Source: Apostichopus japonicus
Taxonomy: Eukaryota; Echinodermata; Holothuroidea; Aspidochirotida; Stichopodidae
Assembly (NCBI RefSeq): GCF_037975245.1
Contig: NC_092583.1
Location: 5,365,264 to 5,429,263 of the forward strand
Length of the DNA: 64,000 bases
Reading direction: 5' to 3'
The translations under genes were made by a program, and so were the position numbers. Below the pieces are notes generated by a model. That model was not told where the DNA came from and ran no database searches. It saw nothing but the letters and a program-made list of their open reading frames with translations. Of this stretch, positions 23,701 through 34,275 are shown piece after piece; within the stretch, counting starts at the first letter, position 1, and every line of letters begins with the position of its first letter.

Positions 23701-26700
23701 TTTAAGTTGGTGGTCCTTGAAGACCATGTCTATTACTCACTCATTTCAAGTTTTCAGGGACAGCAAGTTTACAGCCCTTGCTGCCTCTGATGATTTGGTT
23801 TTCCTCAGTGGTGGTGATGGATCTTTGCAGCTCTGGGCATCTAAAGGGTCCCCTGTTGAGCCAACCCACACATTTCCTCCTCACCAAAAGCCAGTTTCAT
23901 GTATGTTTCTGTTAAACCAAGATACCTTAGTAGCTGGTTATTTTGATGGTTCTCTTAAATTTTGGAGTTTATCAACCAAAGAATGTCTGAGATCTTCTAA
24001 AATACATCGGAAAGAGATGACATGTTTTGCAGCTGTTGGTGATTTGCTTATCGCTGGATCATTAGATGATACCTTAAGTGTTTGGCTTCCCAATCAAAGC
24101 GGTTGTGTCAACATTCTAGAGGGTCACTCCTCGTGGATTGCAGATGTTGCAGCAATACCTGCCAAAGGTAGTCAAGTCATGATATTCTCAGCCTCCAATG
24201 ACAAGAGTGTTACTTTGTGGGACCCTGAGGATCACCTGGTAAGTATCATGATAAATTCAGTTTGATATAGCTGCTTCAGCTCAACATGAAATTTCTGCAT
24301 TCTCAACATTGAATTCCTTACAATTATAACTACAGTATTAGGCATGTTTTGTATATGACGTCTAAATGGTATGATCAATTAATCATAGAAAAGAAGTAAT
24401 ATCTGTACGTAAGCCACACTGTTATCTTCATAGTCACATTAATGATCAATAAATTCTTGCCTAATCTGCTAACTTGTGTCTCACTTGCAACCATTCTAGT
24501 AACTTCTGATAAACATTTTTGTCTTTCTATGTAATAACAGTTACTAGCATTTTACTGAATATTTGTATTAAAAATGGTTTCTTATTATATCTTGTTATGC
24601 TGTAGGTAAATGACAGAGAGCGGCATAACAAACAACCACATTGCATGGCAGGGACTAAGGATGGAGAGTTGTTATTTACAGGCTCATCAGATGGAACTAC
24701 TAAGTTGTGGGACTTTACTTCAGGAAAATGTCTGCATACTTGGGAGGATGCTGCCACCAGCTGCTTACTCCTCATCGATGATGATAGATGGCTAATTGGA
24801 GGGTTTGGAGATGGTCAGCTGAAGATGTGGGATGCAAATAAATTAGACGATTATGAAATGACCACTTGTCACACTGATGCTGTTGTATTTCTCAGCAGTT
24901 GCTTGCAACTCTGTTTGTTCCTGTCTGGTTCAAAGGACAGACTTGTCAAGCTCTGGGATGGAAGTGATTGTATCATGACATTCCAAGGGCATACGGACAC
25001 TGTCATGGACGGGAAATGTACACAGGATGGGAGAGACATCTATGTGACTGGTGCGACGAATGGAGAAGTCAAATTTTGGAACAATTGTGGGGAATGCTTA
25101 GAGACTACAATGCATTGTAAAGGACTAGAGCTGGTTGTGATCTCCTACAATAGTCAATACGTTGTGACAGGTGCTAGAGGACAAACAATGATTGTGTGGT
25201 CCTTATCTGAAGGGAGTATCGGTTCCAAACTGAAGGCTGTCTCTATTAGTGTTGATTCAGTCAAGGGTCTAGCATTCTCTCACAATGATGAGTTCATCCT
25301 CTGTGGAATGCATATTGGCAAGAAACAGCTCTACAGATGGAAGTTTCTAGATGAGAGCAACACTGAACAAATGTAAGTCATGGCTTAGGTTGGCTTCATG
25401 TTTTACATCTGTAGATTTCCAAGTTATGGTAAGGTTCATGTCACCATGATCTCGGATATTATTTGCGGTTAACTTAAAAATCAAATATTAGATAGTTTTG
25501 AGGTTACTGAACAATATAAGTTGTCTTGATCCCTGCCTTCATTTTTCCTTTAACATAACATGTTCCATCAGTTGTGTGACAGACAGTGAGACCAGATCAA
25601 TGCTACTCTTGCTTCCTGTGGTGTTGTTGTTGTAATTCATTCTTTTTTTTCCTTCTACTTCCTAACCGTTTGGAACAACATTGTTTGGTTTCAGGTATTT
25701 TGAAGGTCACACACATGCTGTAATGTGGCTGTACATTACAAGTAATGACAAATACCTTTTCACCGGATCTAGAGATTGTACCATGAAGGCTTGGGATCTG
25801 ATGTCAGGCAAGGTTCTTGCTTCATTTAACTGTGCTTCTCAAATCAAATACTTCCAAGTTGCAGAAATGACTGACAGCCACTACAGGATAATGGCAGCTA
25901 ACAAAACTGGAGAAATGGCATTGTTTGACTTCTACCTTGGTGAAGCTGAAAGAGTTCCAAATTATTCTAGGTAATAAATATTTTTTAATTCCTTGATTGC
26001 CTGGTTCAAGAGTTTCAAATTATTCTAGGTAATAAATATTTTATATTCCTTGTTTGCCTGAATAAAGCTGCATTTTTCTTAAACTTGCCACAATCTAGTG
26101 ATACCATACATTGAGATTAGAGGAAAATAGAGTCCACCAAAATTATCCCAAGAATTATGATGCAATGTTAAAACCCAACACATAATGCTGCTTTAAGTTT
26201 GAGATGCAGGTGCTGAGGTTGGTGGGGTGACAAATTCTAGCCATTCAGTTAAAATGCTACAAAATATCTCTATTCATGTACTGTGGCATATGTCTGGTCA
26301 ATGTTGGAAATTGCTCCTCTTCTCTTATTCATTATATAAGCACATGTTTGTCAATTGTAAAGATTTAAAGTTGTAGCATGTGTAACTAGGTATTTTGAAT
26401 ATGTGCTAATATTAAATTTTACTGTATGGCAACAGTATTTTGTATTCATTTAACACATTCACAGTTTTCAAATGTCTAAATTGACTCCTGAATCTAGGGA
26501 GGGTGGCTTTTGGAAAATAAAGAGTAATTTGAACTTACTGGTTTATATAGTTTAGCTGTGTTGTTCACTTATGATTATTTTAATTTTGTGTTGATTTGAT
26601 GCTATCGTATTTGGTTTGGATACTTTCCTCCTATACAGAGATGCAGACGATGCTGAGGCTACTGCCAGGCTGAATGAACCCATCCAAATAACTGACGAAA

Positions 26701-26756
26701 CACCCAAACTACGTACAAAGTACATGAAGAGATCAAAGCTCTGCCAGGTTGTTTGA
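14786..26756 (+). CDS. NACHT and WD-repeat protein, NWD1/NWD2-like, 10 exons
   Basis: Exons 14786-14906, 15509-15711, 18176-18530, 18999-19140, 19662-19958, 21061-21298, 21818-24238, 24606-25372, 25695-25970, 26639-26756. All introns are GT-AG and phases match throughout: 4938 nt, 1645 residues (human NWD1 and NWD2 are of similar size). Residues about 30-150 are a DUF4062-like region (VRVFLSSTFTDMIHERN, FEVVDMRWGV, FLGNKYGYRP), the N-terminal signature of the NWD family. The NACHT ATPase has Walker A GISGSGKTS (401-409) and Walker B LFLLLDSID (491-499). From about residue 900 there are some 14-16 WD blades (ends such as TLWDPE, KLWDFT, KAWDLM), enough for two propellers. It is probably a cytosolic STAND ATPase that oligomerises on sensing a ligand; the ligand is unknown. 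The start is the first in-frame ATG after a stop. The gene looks intact. Confidence 0.93.
17080..17560. repeat. Second copy of the ~150 bp modular repeat, in NWD-like intron 2
   Basis: Three modules with ATTAATGAGG/ATTAATAAGTGGGTGGGG at about 17100, 17245 and 17410, and GTCATACTTGGTAGAT plus GATGAGTAGATGTGCCCTAT between them. They match the array at 1-1030. The copy is non-coding and lies wholly inside intron 2. Confidence 0.7.
20375..20700. repeat. Imperfect, permuted inverted repeat in NWD-like intron 5
   Basis: Arms of about 87 bases (20436-20525 and 20558-20646) are reverse complements with roughly 10% mismatch; both hold GGCAATTTT and CCAGGTGCAGTT. Outer CCTTGTG-AGCT motifs (near 20380 and 20690) pair as well. 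A further pair, GGAGTCTAGCCCAGTGGTAC (about 20530) and GTACCACTAAGCTAGACTCC (about 20652), is inverted but placed differently in the two arms. No ORF is present. It is probably a MITE-like or foldback relic. Confidence 0.65.
25950..26065 (+). repeat. 58 bp tandem duplication across the exon 9 splice donor
   Basis: Copy 1 spans the end of NWD-like exon 9 and its donor (ATTATTCTAG|GTAATA, GT at 25971). Copy 2 begins at 26008 and repeats the same words, with a second identical donor core at 26029. Reading from exon 9 into copy 2 meets TAA at once, so use of the second donor would end the protein early. Confidence 0.85.
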
Positions 26757-28370
26757 AGCTCCAAAGTATAGACAGGAGATCTCAAGGAATCAGATCCAGT
26801 GTTTGTTTTTATCTGTATGAAGCTGTAAGCCTCAACACCATTGGTTGAAACATGAAAACATTCACTTCTGTGTTCATGTTGACAACCTGTCAATTCAAAG
26901 GGAGTTTATAGTCTGTAATCTAAATTCAGTTTGATATAAACACTGAATTAAGTAAAGTTGTCAACTTGCTTGTTATGGTTGATGGCTAAACAAGAGCAGG
27001 ACCTCCAAATACCCTCTATAATCGAACCTGTTTATGAAACTTGAAGAGAATAGGTTTTATTTTTACATTAACAATTTGTTTTACACAGCTAACAACAACA
27101 ATCTGGAAATCTAACAGCAAGTTGATAAAATAGTGTTTGATGTCTTTCCTTGTTAGGACAATAATGTTTTAACTTAGGTTACTTTTTATTTCATTTTCCT
27201 AGTTTATAACAAAAAGTTTACATTTGCTATGTGAGGTAATTTACTGTACATTGTAATGGTAGTCATACGCTGAAATAGTTGTAAAGGTATTTTATAGATG
27301 TTTGAAATCATGAAGAGCTTATGTTACTTAATTTTACATAAAGAAATCACCTGATGGCTGGAGATGCTGCTCGTTGCATTGTTCCTAAGTATATGTACAC
27401 AAGTTTTCATCTCTGTATACTTGCTTATTACACAAATCTATTTTTCTGTAAGTTGGTAGTAACCATGTCACTACAATGTAAATTTTTTGTATTTGATACT
27501 AAAAATTTTATTTTCACAAAACTGGACAAGCATTCCATAAATATTTGCAATTAACTGAAACTGTAGATCATGTCATACAGTAGATGTGTCTATTGGCCAT
27601 ATCTTAAACACTTTTATATAAAAATCTTCAGTAAATTTGGTCTTTCAATATGTAACAAGCAATAGCTAAAAGTTTTAAGTTTCTATTTGATAAATACGAT
27701 CAAAGATATTATGCAATAGCTGTAATACAGTTAAAATGAACACAGCAGGTCATAGTAGCAGCTTGTATGCAACATCAGGTAGTTTTGAATTATGCTTAGC
27801 ATTGTTGGAGTCTATATAACAGAGTTTACCTGAATGGATCAATACTTGTATTGAACATTGCATTACATAGATTATTTCACTTGTTGCTCTATTTAAAAGA
27901 ATCTGTCTATAAAAGAGTCTCTATTTAAAAGAGAACATGTCTTGAGACAATTTGTACATTTCTCTATCCGGTGGTTCACCATAGAATAGATATTTGATGT
28001 TGTTTGGTGTTTGATCTCAGTAATACTGCTTCCAACACTCACCCTAACTTACTATTTACTACTCTTGTTCTTTCTCTTTCATGCAAAACTTACCATGGCC
28101 CTGATTGAATCAATTCATGTGCCTGGTCATAACAGTTTGAGTTTTGTTGTGCAATAACCTTTAGTATTTATTAGATAACCAATTTCATTAGATTGACATC
28201 TACATATTTCAATCCAAGTGCCATATTTACAATTTTAATTTTGTTTATCACAAAATAATTAGAACATTGTATCAGGTCAGTCAATATAGCTTCTGCTAAG
28301 TTTGTATCATTTTGCTTTTTTTTTCTGTTTTTTTACCTTGTGAAAACAAAAAACAATGTAGTATCACTTT
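26757..28370. other. NWD-like 3' flank, no further gene seen
   Basis: This AT-rich sequence follows the NWD-like stop at 26754-26756 and probably includes the 3' UTR. I could not pick a confident AATAAA signal. A 66-codon open frame at 27354 has no features. Confidence 0.4.
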
Positions 28371-28374
28371 AATG

Positions 28375-28830
28375 ACCACAGTGGACCTCAAAACACCCCA
28401 AGAGATGTAATACATGGGTCATGGTTCAATAATTTCTTAAATGGCTACAACAGACCTCAGAACACCCCCCCCCCCTACACACACACACAAAGAGATGTAA
28501 TACTTGGGTCATGGTTCAATAATTCCTTTAATGGCTACACCGGACCTCGGAACACCCCCCCCCCAAGAGATGTAATACATGGGTCATGGTTCATTAACTC
28601 TTTAAATGGCTACAACAGACCTCAGAACCCCATCCCCCCCACAAAGATGTAATACATTGTTCAATAATTCATTTAATGGATACACCGGGCTTCGGAACAC
28701 CCTCACCCCCCACAATATGAGATGTAATAAATTGGTCATTGTTCAATAATTCCTTTAATGGATACACCAGACTTCGGAACACCCTCACCCCCACACACAC
28801 ACAATGAGATGTAGTACATCGGTAAATCAA
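28375..28830. repeat. ~75-110 bp minisatellite, five to six copies, C-rich junctions
   Basis: Units contain GAGATGTAATACATGGGTCA, GGTTCAATAATTCCTTTAAT, GGCTACACCGGACCTC and GGAACACC, then a C run with or without (CA)n. The C runs vary in length between copies. Confidence 0.8.
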
Positions 28831-28879
28831 CACCATACGTGTCTTGAAGAGGACATTTGAGATCAACAGGGTGCAAATT

Positions 28880-29240
28880 CTGAAACCTCATAGTCATATT
28901 AACTCCAAAAGTAAACTTGGGTTAAGTTATATTTGGTATGTGGATTCACCATATGGTTATAAGAACCCTGCTGTTTCAGCAATGGTCAACAGTCCTTAGT
29001 TAGGTCAACAGGCTAAGAATCAGTCTAAAAAACTATGTTATCTCTTTGATTCCAGATAGAAAGCTTGGATGAACTGTATGCATTTATGTATATCCGCTTA
29101 ATAGTAACTACAAGAAGCATATTGCCTAGTGTAGAGGTAAAAGATCATTTGAGATGAACAGAAGAAGACATAGTAACTCCATACATGGGATGTGCATCCA
29201 TACTTGGGATATGGATCCATCAAAACAGATACGACTAGTA
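28880..29240. repeat. Dispersed repeat with ATTTGGTATGTGGATTCACC motif
   Basis: The segment has TATTTGGTATGTGGATTCAC, then a phrase like AAGAACCCTGCTG. Related phrases occur at 32160-32440 (GGTATATGGATTTGCCATAT, AAGAATCCTGTTGCTT, and GTCAAA words). The family is unassigned and non-coding. Confidence 0.5.
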
Positions 29241-29345
29241 AGCAGTGGCGTAGCCAAGGGGGGGGGGTCTGGAGGGCGACAGCCCCCTACGAAAGCTTGT
29301 CGCCCTCCACTGGGATTTGGGGTGTCGAAAATTACATGTGCGAAA
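29241..29345 (+). repeat. Dispersed GTGGCGTAGCC/poly-G repeat, copy 1
   Basis: It starts CAGTGGCGTAGCCAAGGGGG and continues through a G run and GGAGGGCGACAGCCCCC. Related heads recur at 29873, 45408, 45792 and 48273. It may be a SINE- or MITE-like family; I see no clear Pol III boxes or target duplications. Confidence 0.5.
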
Positions 29346-29872
29346 AATATATCATTGGTCTGAATGTCTCGAATCTCCACTATGACCACTCATGAACGAC
29401 CCTTCGACCGCGGGCGGCAGTAGGCTATAGTTGCTGAAAAACCGGCAGTGACATAGCGCATAGGCCGGGTTTTCACTTCTGGGACGTACCCTGATGCTCT
29501 TATAACCGCTAATAAAAAAAATCAAGAAGGAGACAATACTATCGCTGAGAATCAGTCTATCACCCTAATAATGTTTCAGACGCATTCTTTGATGTCAGTT
29601 TGACATACAGTTCGGTCATTTCAGTATGTTACTTGGCTGAAAGCCCAGTCAATCTTTCCTTATCATTCCGCGCGCAATTTGCAGATTTGTCGAAAATGTC
29701 AATGCCGGTTTCAAACTCACAAAAGATATGTCATGATATTTCAAAGTAACTTACAAGACCGTTTTTTTCCCTCTCTATTTCACTAAACTATTTGATAACC
29801 ATATATCAAGACATGTGATCTCAAAATAAAGGATGGTGAGAAAACTTTACAGCAACTTACAAGCATGGGCGT

Positions 29873-29962
29873 CAATCCTGGGGGGGGGGGCAGGGGGACA
29901 CACCCCCCACATTTAGATGGGTGGGGACACACTATCAAATGCCCCCCCCCCCCACATATTTA
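29873..29962 (+). repeat. Dispersed GGGCGT.../poly-G repeat, copy 2
   Basis: It starts GCATGGGCGTCAATCCTGGGG, cut short here, with a G run, then GGGGGACACACCCCCC and a later C run. The G run and C run could pair as a hairpin. Confidence 0.45.
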
Positions 29963-32900
29963 GTGTCGTTGCTCTACTTGGTTAGGGCTTACACATCTCA
30001 GGATTCATATCATCGAATACTAGAAGTTCATTTCTATGAAAAGTGACCGAGATTTTTCACATCGGTATGACCTGCAACTTTGTCTGTTTGTCGCGACGAG
30101 CGAAACTTGAGACTGAAACCACGAGCTGTGTGTGGATAACGGTGCGACCGGAGCCTACAACTAGTTCAAGAAGTCATGGCACTTCATAGCTAGAGCCAAA
30201 GCCTGTACATATTTGTTGTTAAGTTTGTAGATGGTGTTTCAAAGACGGTGCCCGTTCCCTAATATTGGGAAAATGAAATAGGGAGCATATTCCGTGGCAG
30301 CGCTTCCCATGTTACCTAGTTGTTGAGTGATACCGGAGTTTACCCCACAGTGAGAACACTGGGTACGCGGTGGTTACATAGTACGCTCCAACCAGAATTC
30401 ACCCGATTACCAGATGCAGATCCACCTAGCATTATTTTGATGCCATCATCACTTTAGCCACCACTCACATGGGACCTATTCTAAGTCCGACAATACATGC
30501 GCATGTATGAGGTCCTGAAAATATAATTAAAGTGGTTTGTCTTGCCATCCTTGTTTCAAATTTCATAGAAATGTATTTTCGTAGACCTAGCAAAACATTC
30601 AAACTGACACAGTCCCATTGGAAGTGTGTCACGGGTGGCATTAAAAGTCATTGGTGGTTTAACATGCTGGCGTATGACGACTTTTGGCCAAATTTGCGCT
30701 AAGCTCACTATACGAACTCGGATCTGGGACTGTGCCTTAGTAGTTAGTTATTTAAATTGTTAATAATGGCGTATGAGGAAATCTGGAAATGCACTATTTT
30801 GTGGTATGACTCTCAGGACGGCAAGTCGAGAAACTCACATGCAGTCGCGGCGAATAGCTTCCTTCGCCTGTATGTCCGGGACATTTTGGGACATCGTTCC
30901 TATAGGCCAATATCTGAGGCCCTGGGGTCATTCCTTGACCAACTTGGTGCAATATAATGTGCCCATTTCGAAGTAAATTTATTCACAGATTGTTAGTTGT
31001 CATGGATTCGAACAAATGAGTGACGAATTTGTAATTTTCTCCCGAAATCACGCAACTAGATGGCTGCTATCCAGCCTAGCAAGTGCCATCTCGGGCGATC
31101 TGGCAGGTATTGAAATCTGAAATTTTCTTGGTGCGCTGCGCGCCAACTGATGGTGCGCTGCGCGCCAACTGATGGTGGCGCTCCGCTTAGATAGTACTTA
31201 CGGCCGAAATACTAAAATCGATTACGTCCCCCTCCCCCCCCCCCAATGTTTCAAATCGGATTGACACTCCTGGTTGTGACCAGGCAGCGTTTACGAAAGT
31301 TAACAGTTCGTCTAGTTTTGTGAGCAATTTTATGTTGTCTAGGCCAGCAACGGTTGGGTAGAATAGGGTTCGTTAACACAAGAACGTGAAGAATACCAGT
31401 CAGAATAACAATACAATTAAGATGGCAAACATCTCCTAGATTTAATATTCCTACTGGCTATCAGTCATTATTCGCAAAGTATAGAACAATTTAAGGAGTC
31501 TTGAGACAACTTTGCTGTTGTTGCTGCTATGATTTTTGGAAGATAGATGCTCTTACAACCTCTGATTTTCATTGCGTAAAAGATCGCTTTGATTTAGGCG
31601 GTGTAATGGAATAAACACGTTTTTTTTTCGCGCATTAATCTGCAGCTAAAAGACAAGATACATAATTGGGAAAATGTACGAAGTCGCTCTAATCGAGCAG
31701 CGGTTCAAAGTAGCAGTGAGGTACTGTATAGGCTTAGGACTCCAGCACACCTAGTATCTGTATAGTATATGCCTAGTAAAATATAGGAGCCCTAATGTAA
31801 CAGAAGACAAGCTATCTTCGTAGGTATTTTTTTACAGTGTTTTTTTTTTTTGTGGTAATTTTAATTGTTTGAGACGCTACAGTAGGCCTGGCTGCTTGTT
31901 AATGATTCTGCGTCATATTTTGCTCTGTTCATCATTTACTTTTGGTGGAAAATGGTTAAATTTCATACTGCACAGAAATATGATTTTCCAATGTGCAATT
32001 ACGTAGCACCATAAACCTGTCTAAGTGCGTTATCTTTTTTTCACAGAAAGTATTGATGTTGTATTTCTGTACTATGGAGACTTGAACAACAATCATAGGC
32101 CTAGTGGCGAGTGGAATTTGGCGATTAGATTTTTAGTCACGGTCGCCAAGTAGCGAGTACTTTAAAATATATTTGTCGAGGCCTGTAAACCTTAAAAACA
32201 TGATTTCTCATGGTAGAAATTATGGATACTTTTCATATATACATGGTATATGGATTTGCCATATTGAGTACAAGAATCCTGTTGCTTGTGAGGTCAAATC
32301 TCATATAGGTCACCAGAGGTCAAACTCTGAAAAACCTCTTACATGATATCTAACGATGGGAATCGTGGATACCTCTAATATTTGGTGTGTGTATTCATAA
32401 CATTGAGCACAAGGACCCCTATTGCTTTTGATGGACGTGTGCAGTGCCAGACTGACCTGTCTTATCATGCCATAGTGTTATTGTAACAGCTAGTTCTGGT
32501 TATACTAACAAGCAGAAGTCTAGTGCATTGAAGTCATCGAAACCTCATTGCATTTTGCATTCTGGTTATTGTAGGGTGCCGCAATCGGCAATGTGGTGCC
32601 TCGTGATGCTATATGAACATATGCAACATTAAGGTCTTCTTCCTTTGCTGAATTATTGTTTATTGAAGGAAACTAATCCACCAAAATGAGAGGAAATTTC
32701 AAGAAATGCAAAACGGAAGCAAGCCATTATCACCGCTAGGCTAATACATCATTTCCAAGCACTGTTAAGAAGAAACCAACGATGCATTCTATGCTAAGCT
32801 CTGTGTATGACTTCATTTCTGCCAAGCTTTGACCGCCTCTGAACTAACATCACCCTCATTGTATGGAGAGTGTCGCACGTGCAGCTGTTCCCATCGCAAG

Positions 32901-33850
32901 TGAGATTATCCGCTCAAACAAGTAGTTAAACTTTAAGAGAAACTCAGATAATGCCACGAACAGAGAGTGACTTTCAACTACGTTCACATAATGTATTATG
33001 AAATCTGCCGGATGAACCATAGAGAATTTGAGTGTGTGTGTGTGAGAACTGTTCTTGTCTTAGAAGCACGTCCAATGTTGTCAGATAGTCATGTTGTTTA
33101 TTGGTAACCTGCAGCCCCCCCCTCCCCCTTCACATATATATATATATATATAGCCATAAACTCGACGGCAAGGAAGTTCGTTTATACTTCCTTGCTCGAA
33201 GTGTACGTACTCCCATAAACACAGCCACAACGCATGGAACGACAATTAACGGACCACAAGTGATTATAATAATATGAAGTTGCATGAATATACATATCTT
33301 AGTTTTCTCGATTATCTGTGGCCCTTGTGAAACGCCAAAAGGACCGCAGAGTACGTAATCGCTATTGTCATCCTGTACTGTAAAGTTTTCATAGTGCACT
33401 TTTATATAATCATCGTGAACCTTCATGTAATGTTACATTATGATTATCATTTGTAGTCCTTTTGACGTTCTTTATTACTGGAGATTGCATAAAGATGTCA
33501 TATCCCAGTTAATTACTCTTAATTCTGCATGTTTCAAGGCCGCTAGAGCATAGGGAAAAGTTTCCAACTGACATGTCCTTCCTACCAAATGACAGCTGAT
33601 AGCTTGAGTGATTGTCTCATTTAAATTATCCCACAATGACCTTTTATATTTGAACCTAAAAGAGGTTGAAGTCTAGCAAAGTACTCCCCAACCCATCTGA
33701 CAACTCCATCTGCCAGCTGAGGAATCTTTCTGTTTCACCCAGGAATTCTAAACGCCTTAAATCACATCCAATCCTCCCGATGTTAGACCATCAGTAGTTT
33801 ATTTCATCCTTTTGAAAACATGACAAAAAGTCACTCTTTAGGTCTAGTTA
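29963..33850. other. Long stretch without a supported gene
   Basis: It contains a 22 bp tandem repeat at 31130-31173, part of the dispersed repeat noted at 28880 (32160-32440), and a (TA)n tract at 33133-33152. A minus-strand ATG-started frame (33426-33130, 98 codons) has one hydrophobic segment but resembles nothing I know and ends in the (TA)n tract, so I leave it uncalled. Confidence 0.4.
31130..31173. repeat. 22 bp GC-rich tandem repeat, two perfect copies
   Basis: Two identical units, starting GGTGCGCTGCGCGCC and ending AACTGAT, are followed by a shorter related GGTGGCGCTCCGC. A similar word set (GGAGCGCCACCATCGG, TTGGCGCGGAGCG) occurs in opposite sense at 45838, inside another dispersed repeat. 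Confidence 0.7.
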
Positions 33851-33933
33851 GCACTATTTATAGACAATAGTTAACCTTTCAGGTTTATAAAGGCCTTCAC
33901 TACACCTTATTGCGGTATCAATTGTTTTTCACA

Positions 33934-33945
33934 CGCATATAAGGA
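33934..33945 (+). promoter_or_regulatory. Possible TATA box of the carboxypeptidase gene
   Basis: GCATATAAGG lies about 340 bases above the carboxypeptidase ATG. A donor-like ATAG|GTGAGT at 33977 and an acceptor-like CGTTAG at 34257 would allow a short 5' UTR intron between them. This is signal matching only. Confidence 0.3.
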
Positions 33946-34275
33946 AGACATCCTTTGATATGTTCAGTCGCTATAGGTGAGTTAGTGATTTTTATATAAT
34001 TTGATGTGGAATAAGTAATGTTGCGTTTCATACAACTAATTTTCATTGGGATCCAGAGTTGTCCTTGATATTTACACTAGGCATTGAGGCAGACCAGGTT
34101 GTTTTTGCAAGTGTGGGTCATTCAAAAGCTGTTGCATCTGTCAAGATAAGGAGGCTTAATGAGGGCTCGATCTGATAAGACAGTAAGAAGGATTCAATAT
34201 TGAAGTATTCACTTGCTTCCTTTTTGTTGAAAAGTTTTGAATCACCATTACGTTAGTTGAGTCAAAGATACAAAG

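Noticed and set aside
14786-26756. 2A-like motif in the NACHT gene, as reported for some sea urchin NLR genes
   Set aside because: No NPGP motif is seen in the assembled exons; only the LINE has one.
33130-33426. 98-codon minus-strand frame with one hydrophobic segment
   Set aside because: No recognisable family, ends in a (TA)n tract, no splice partners; too weak to call.
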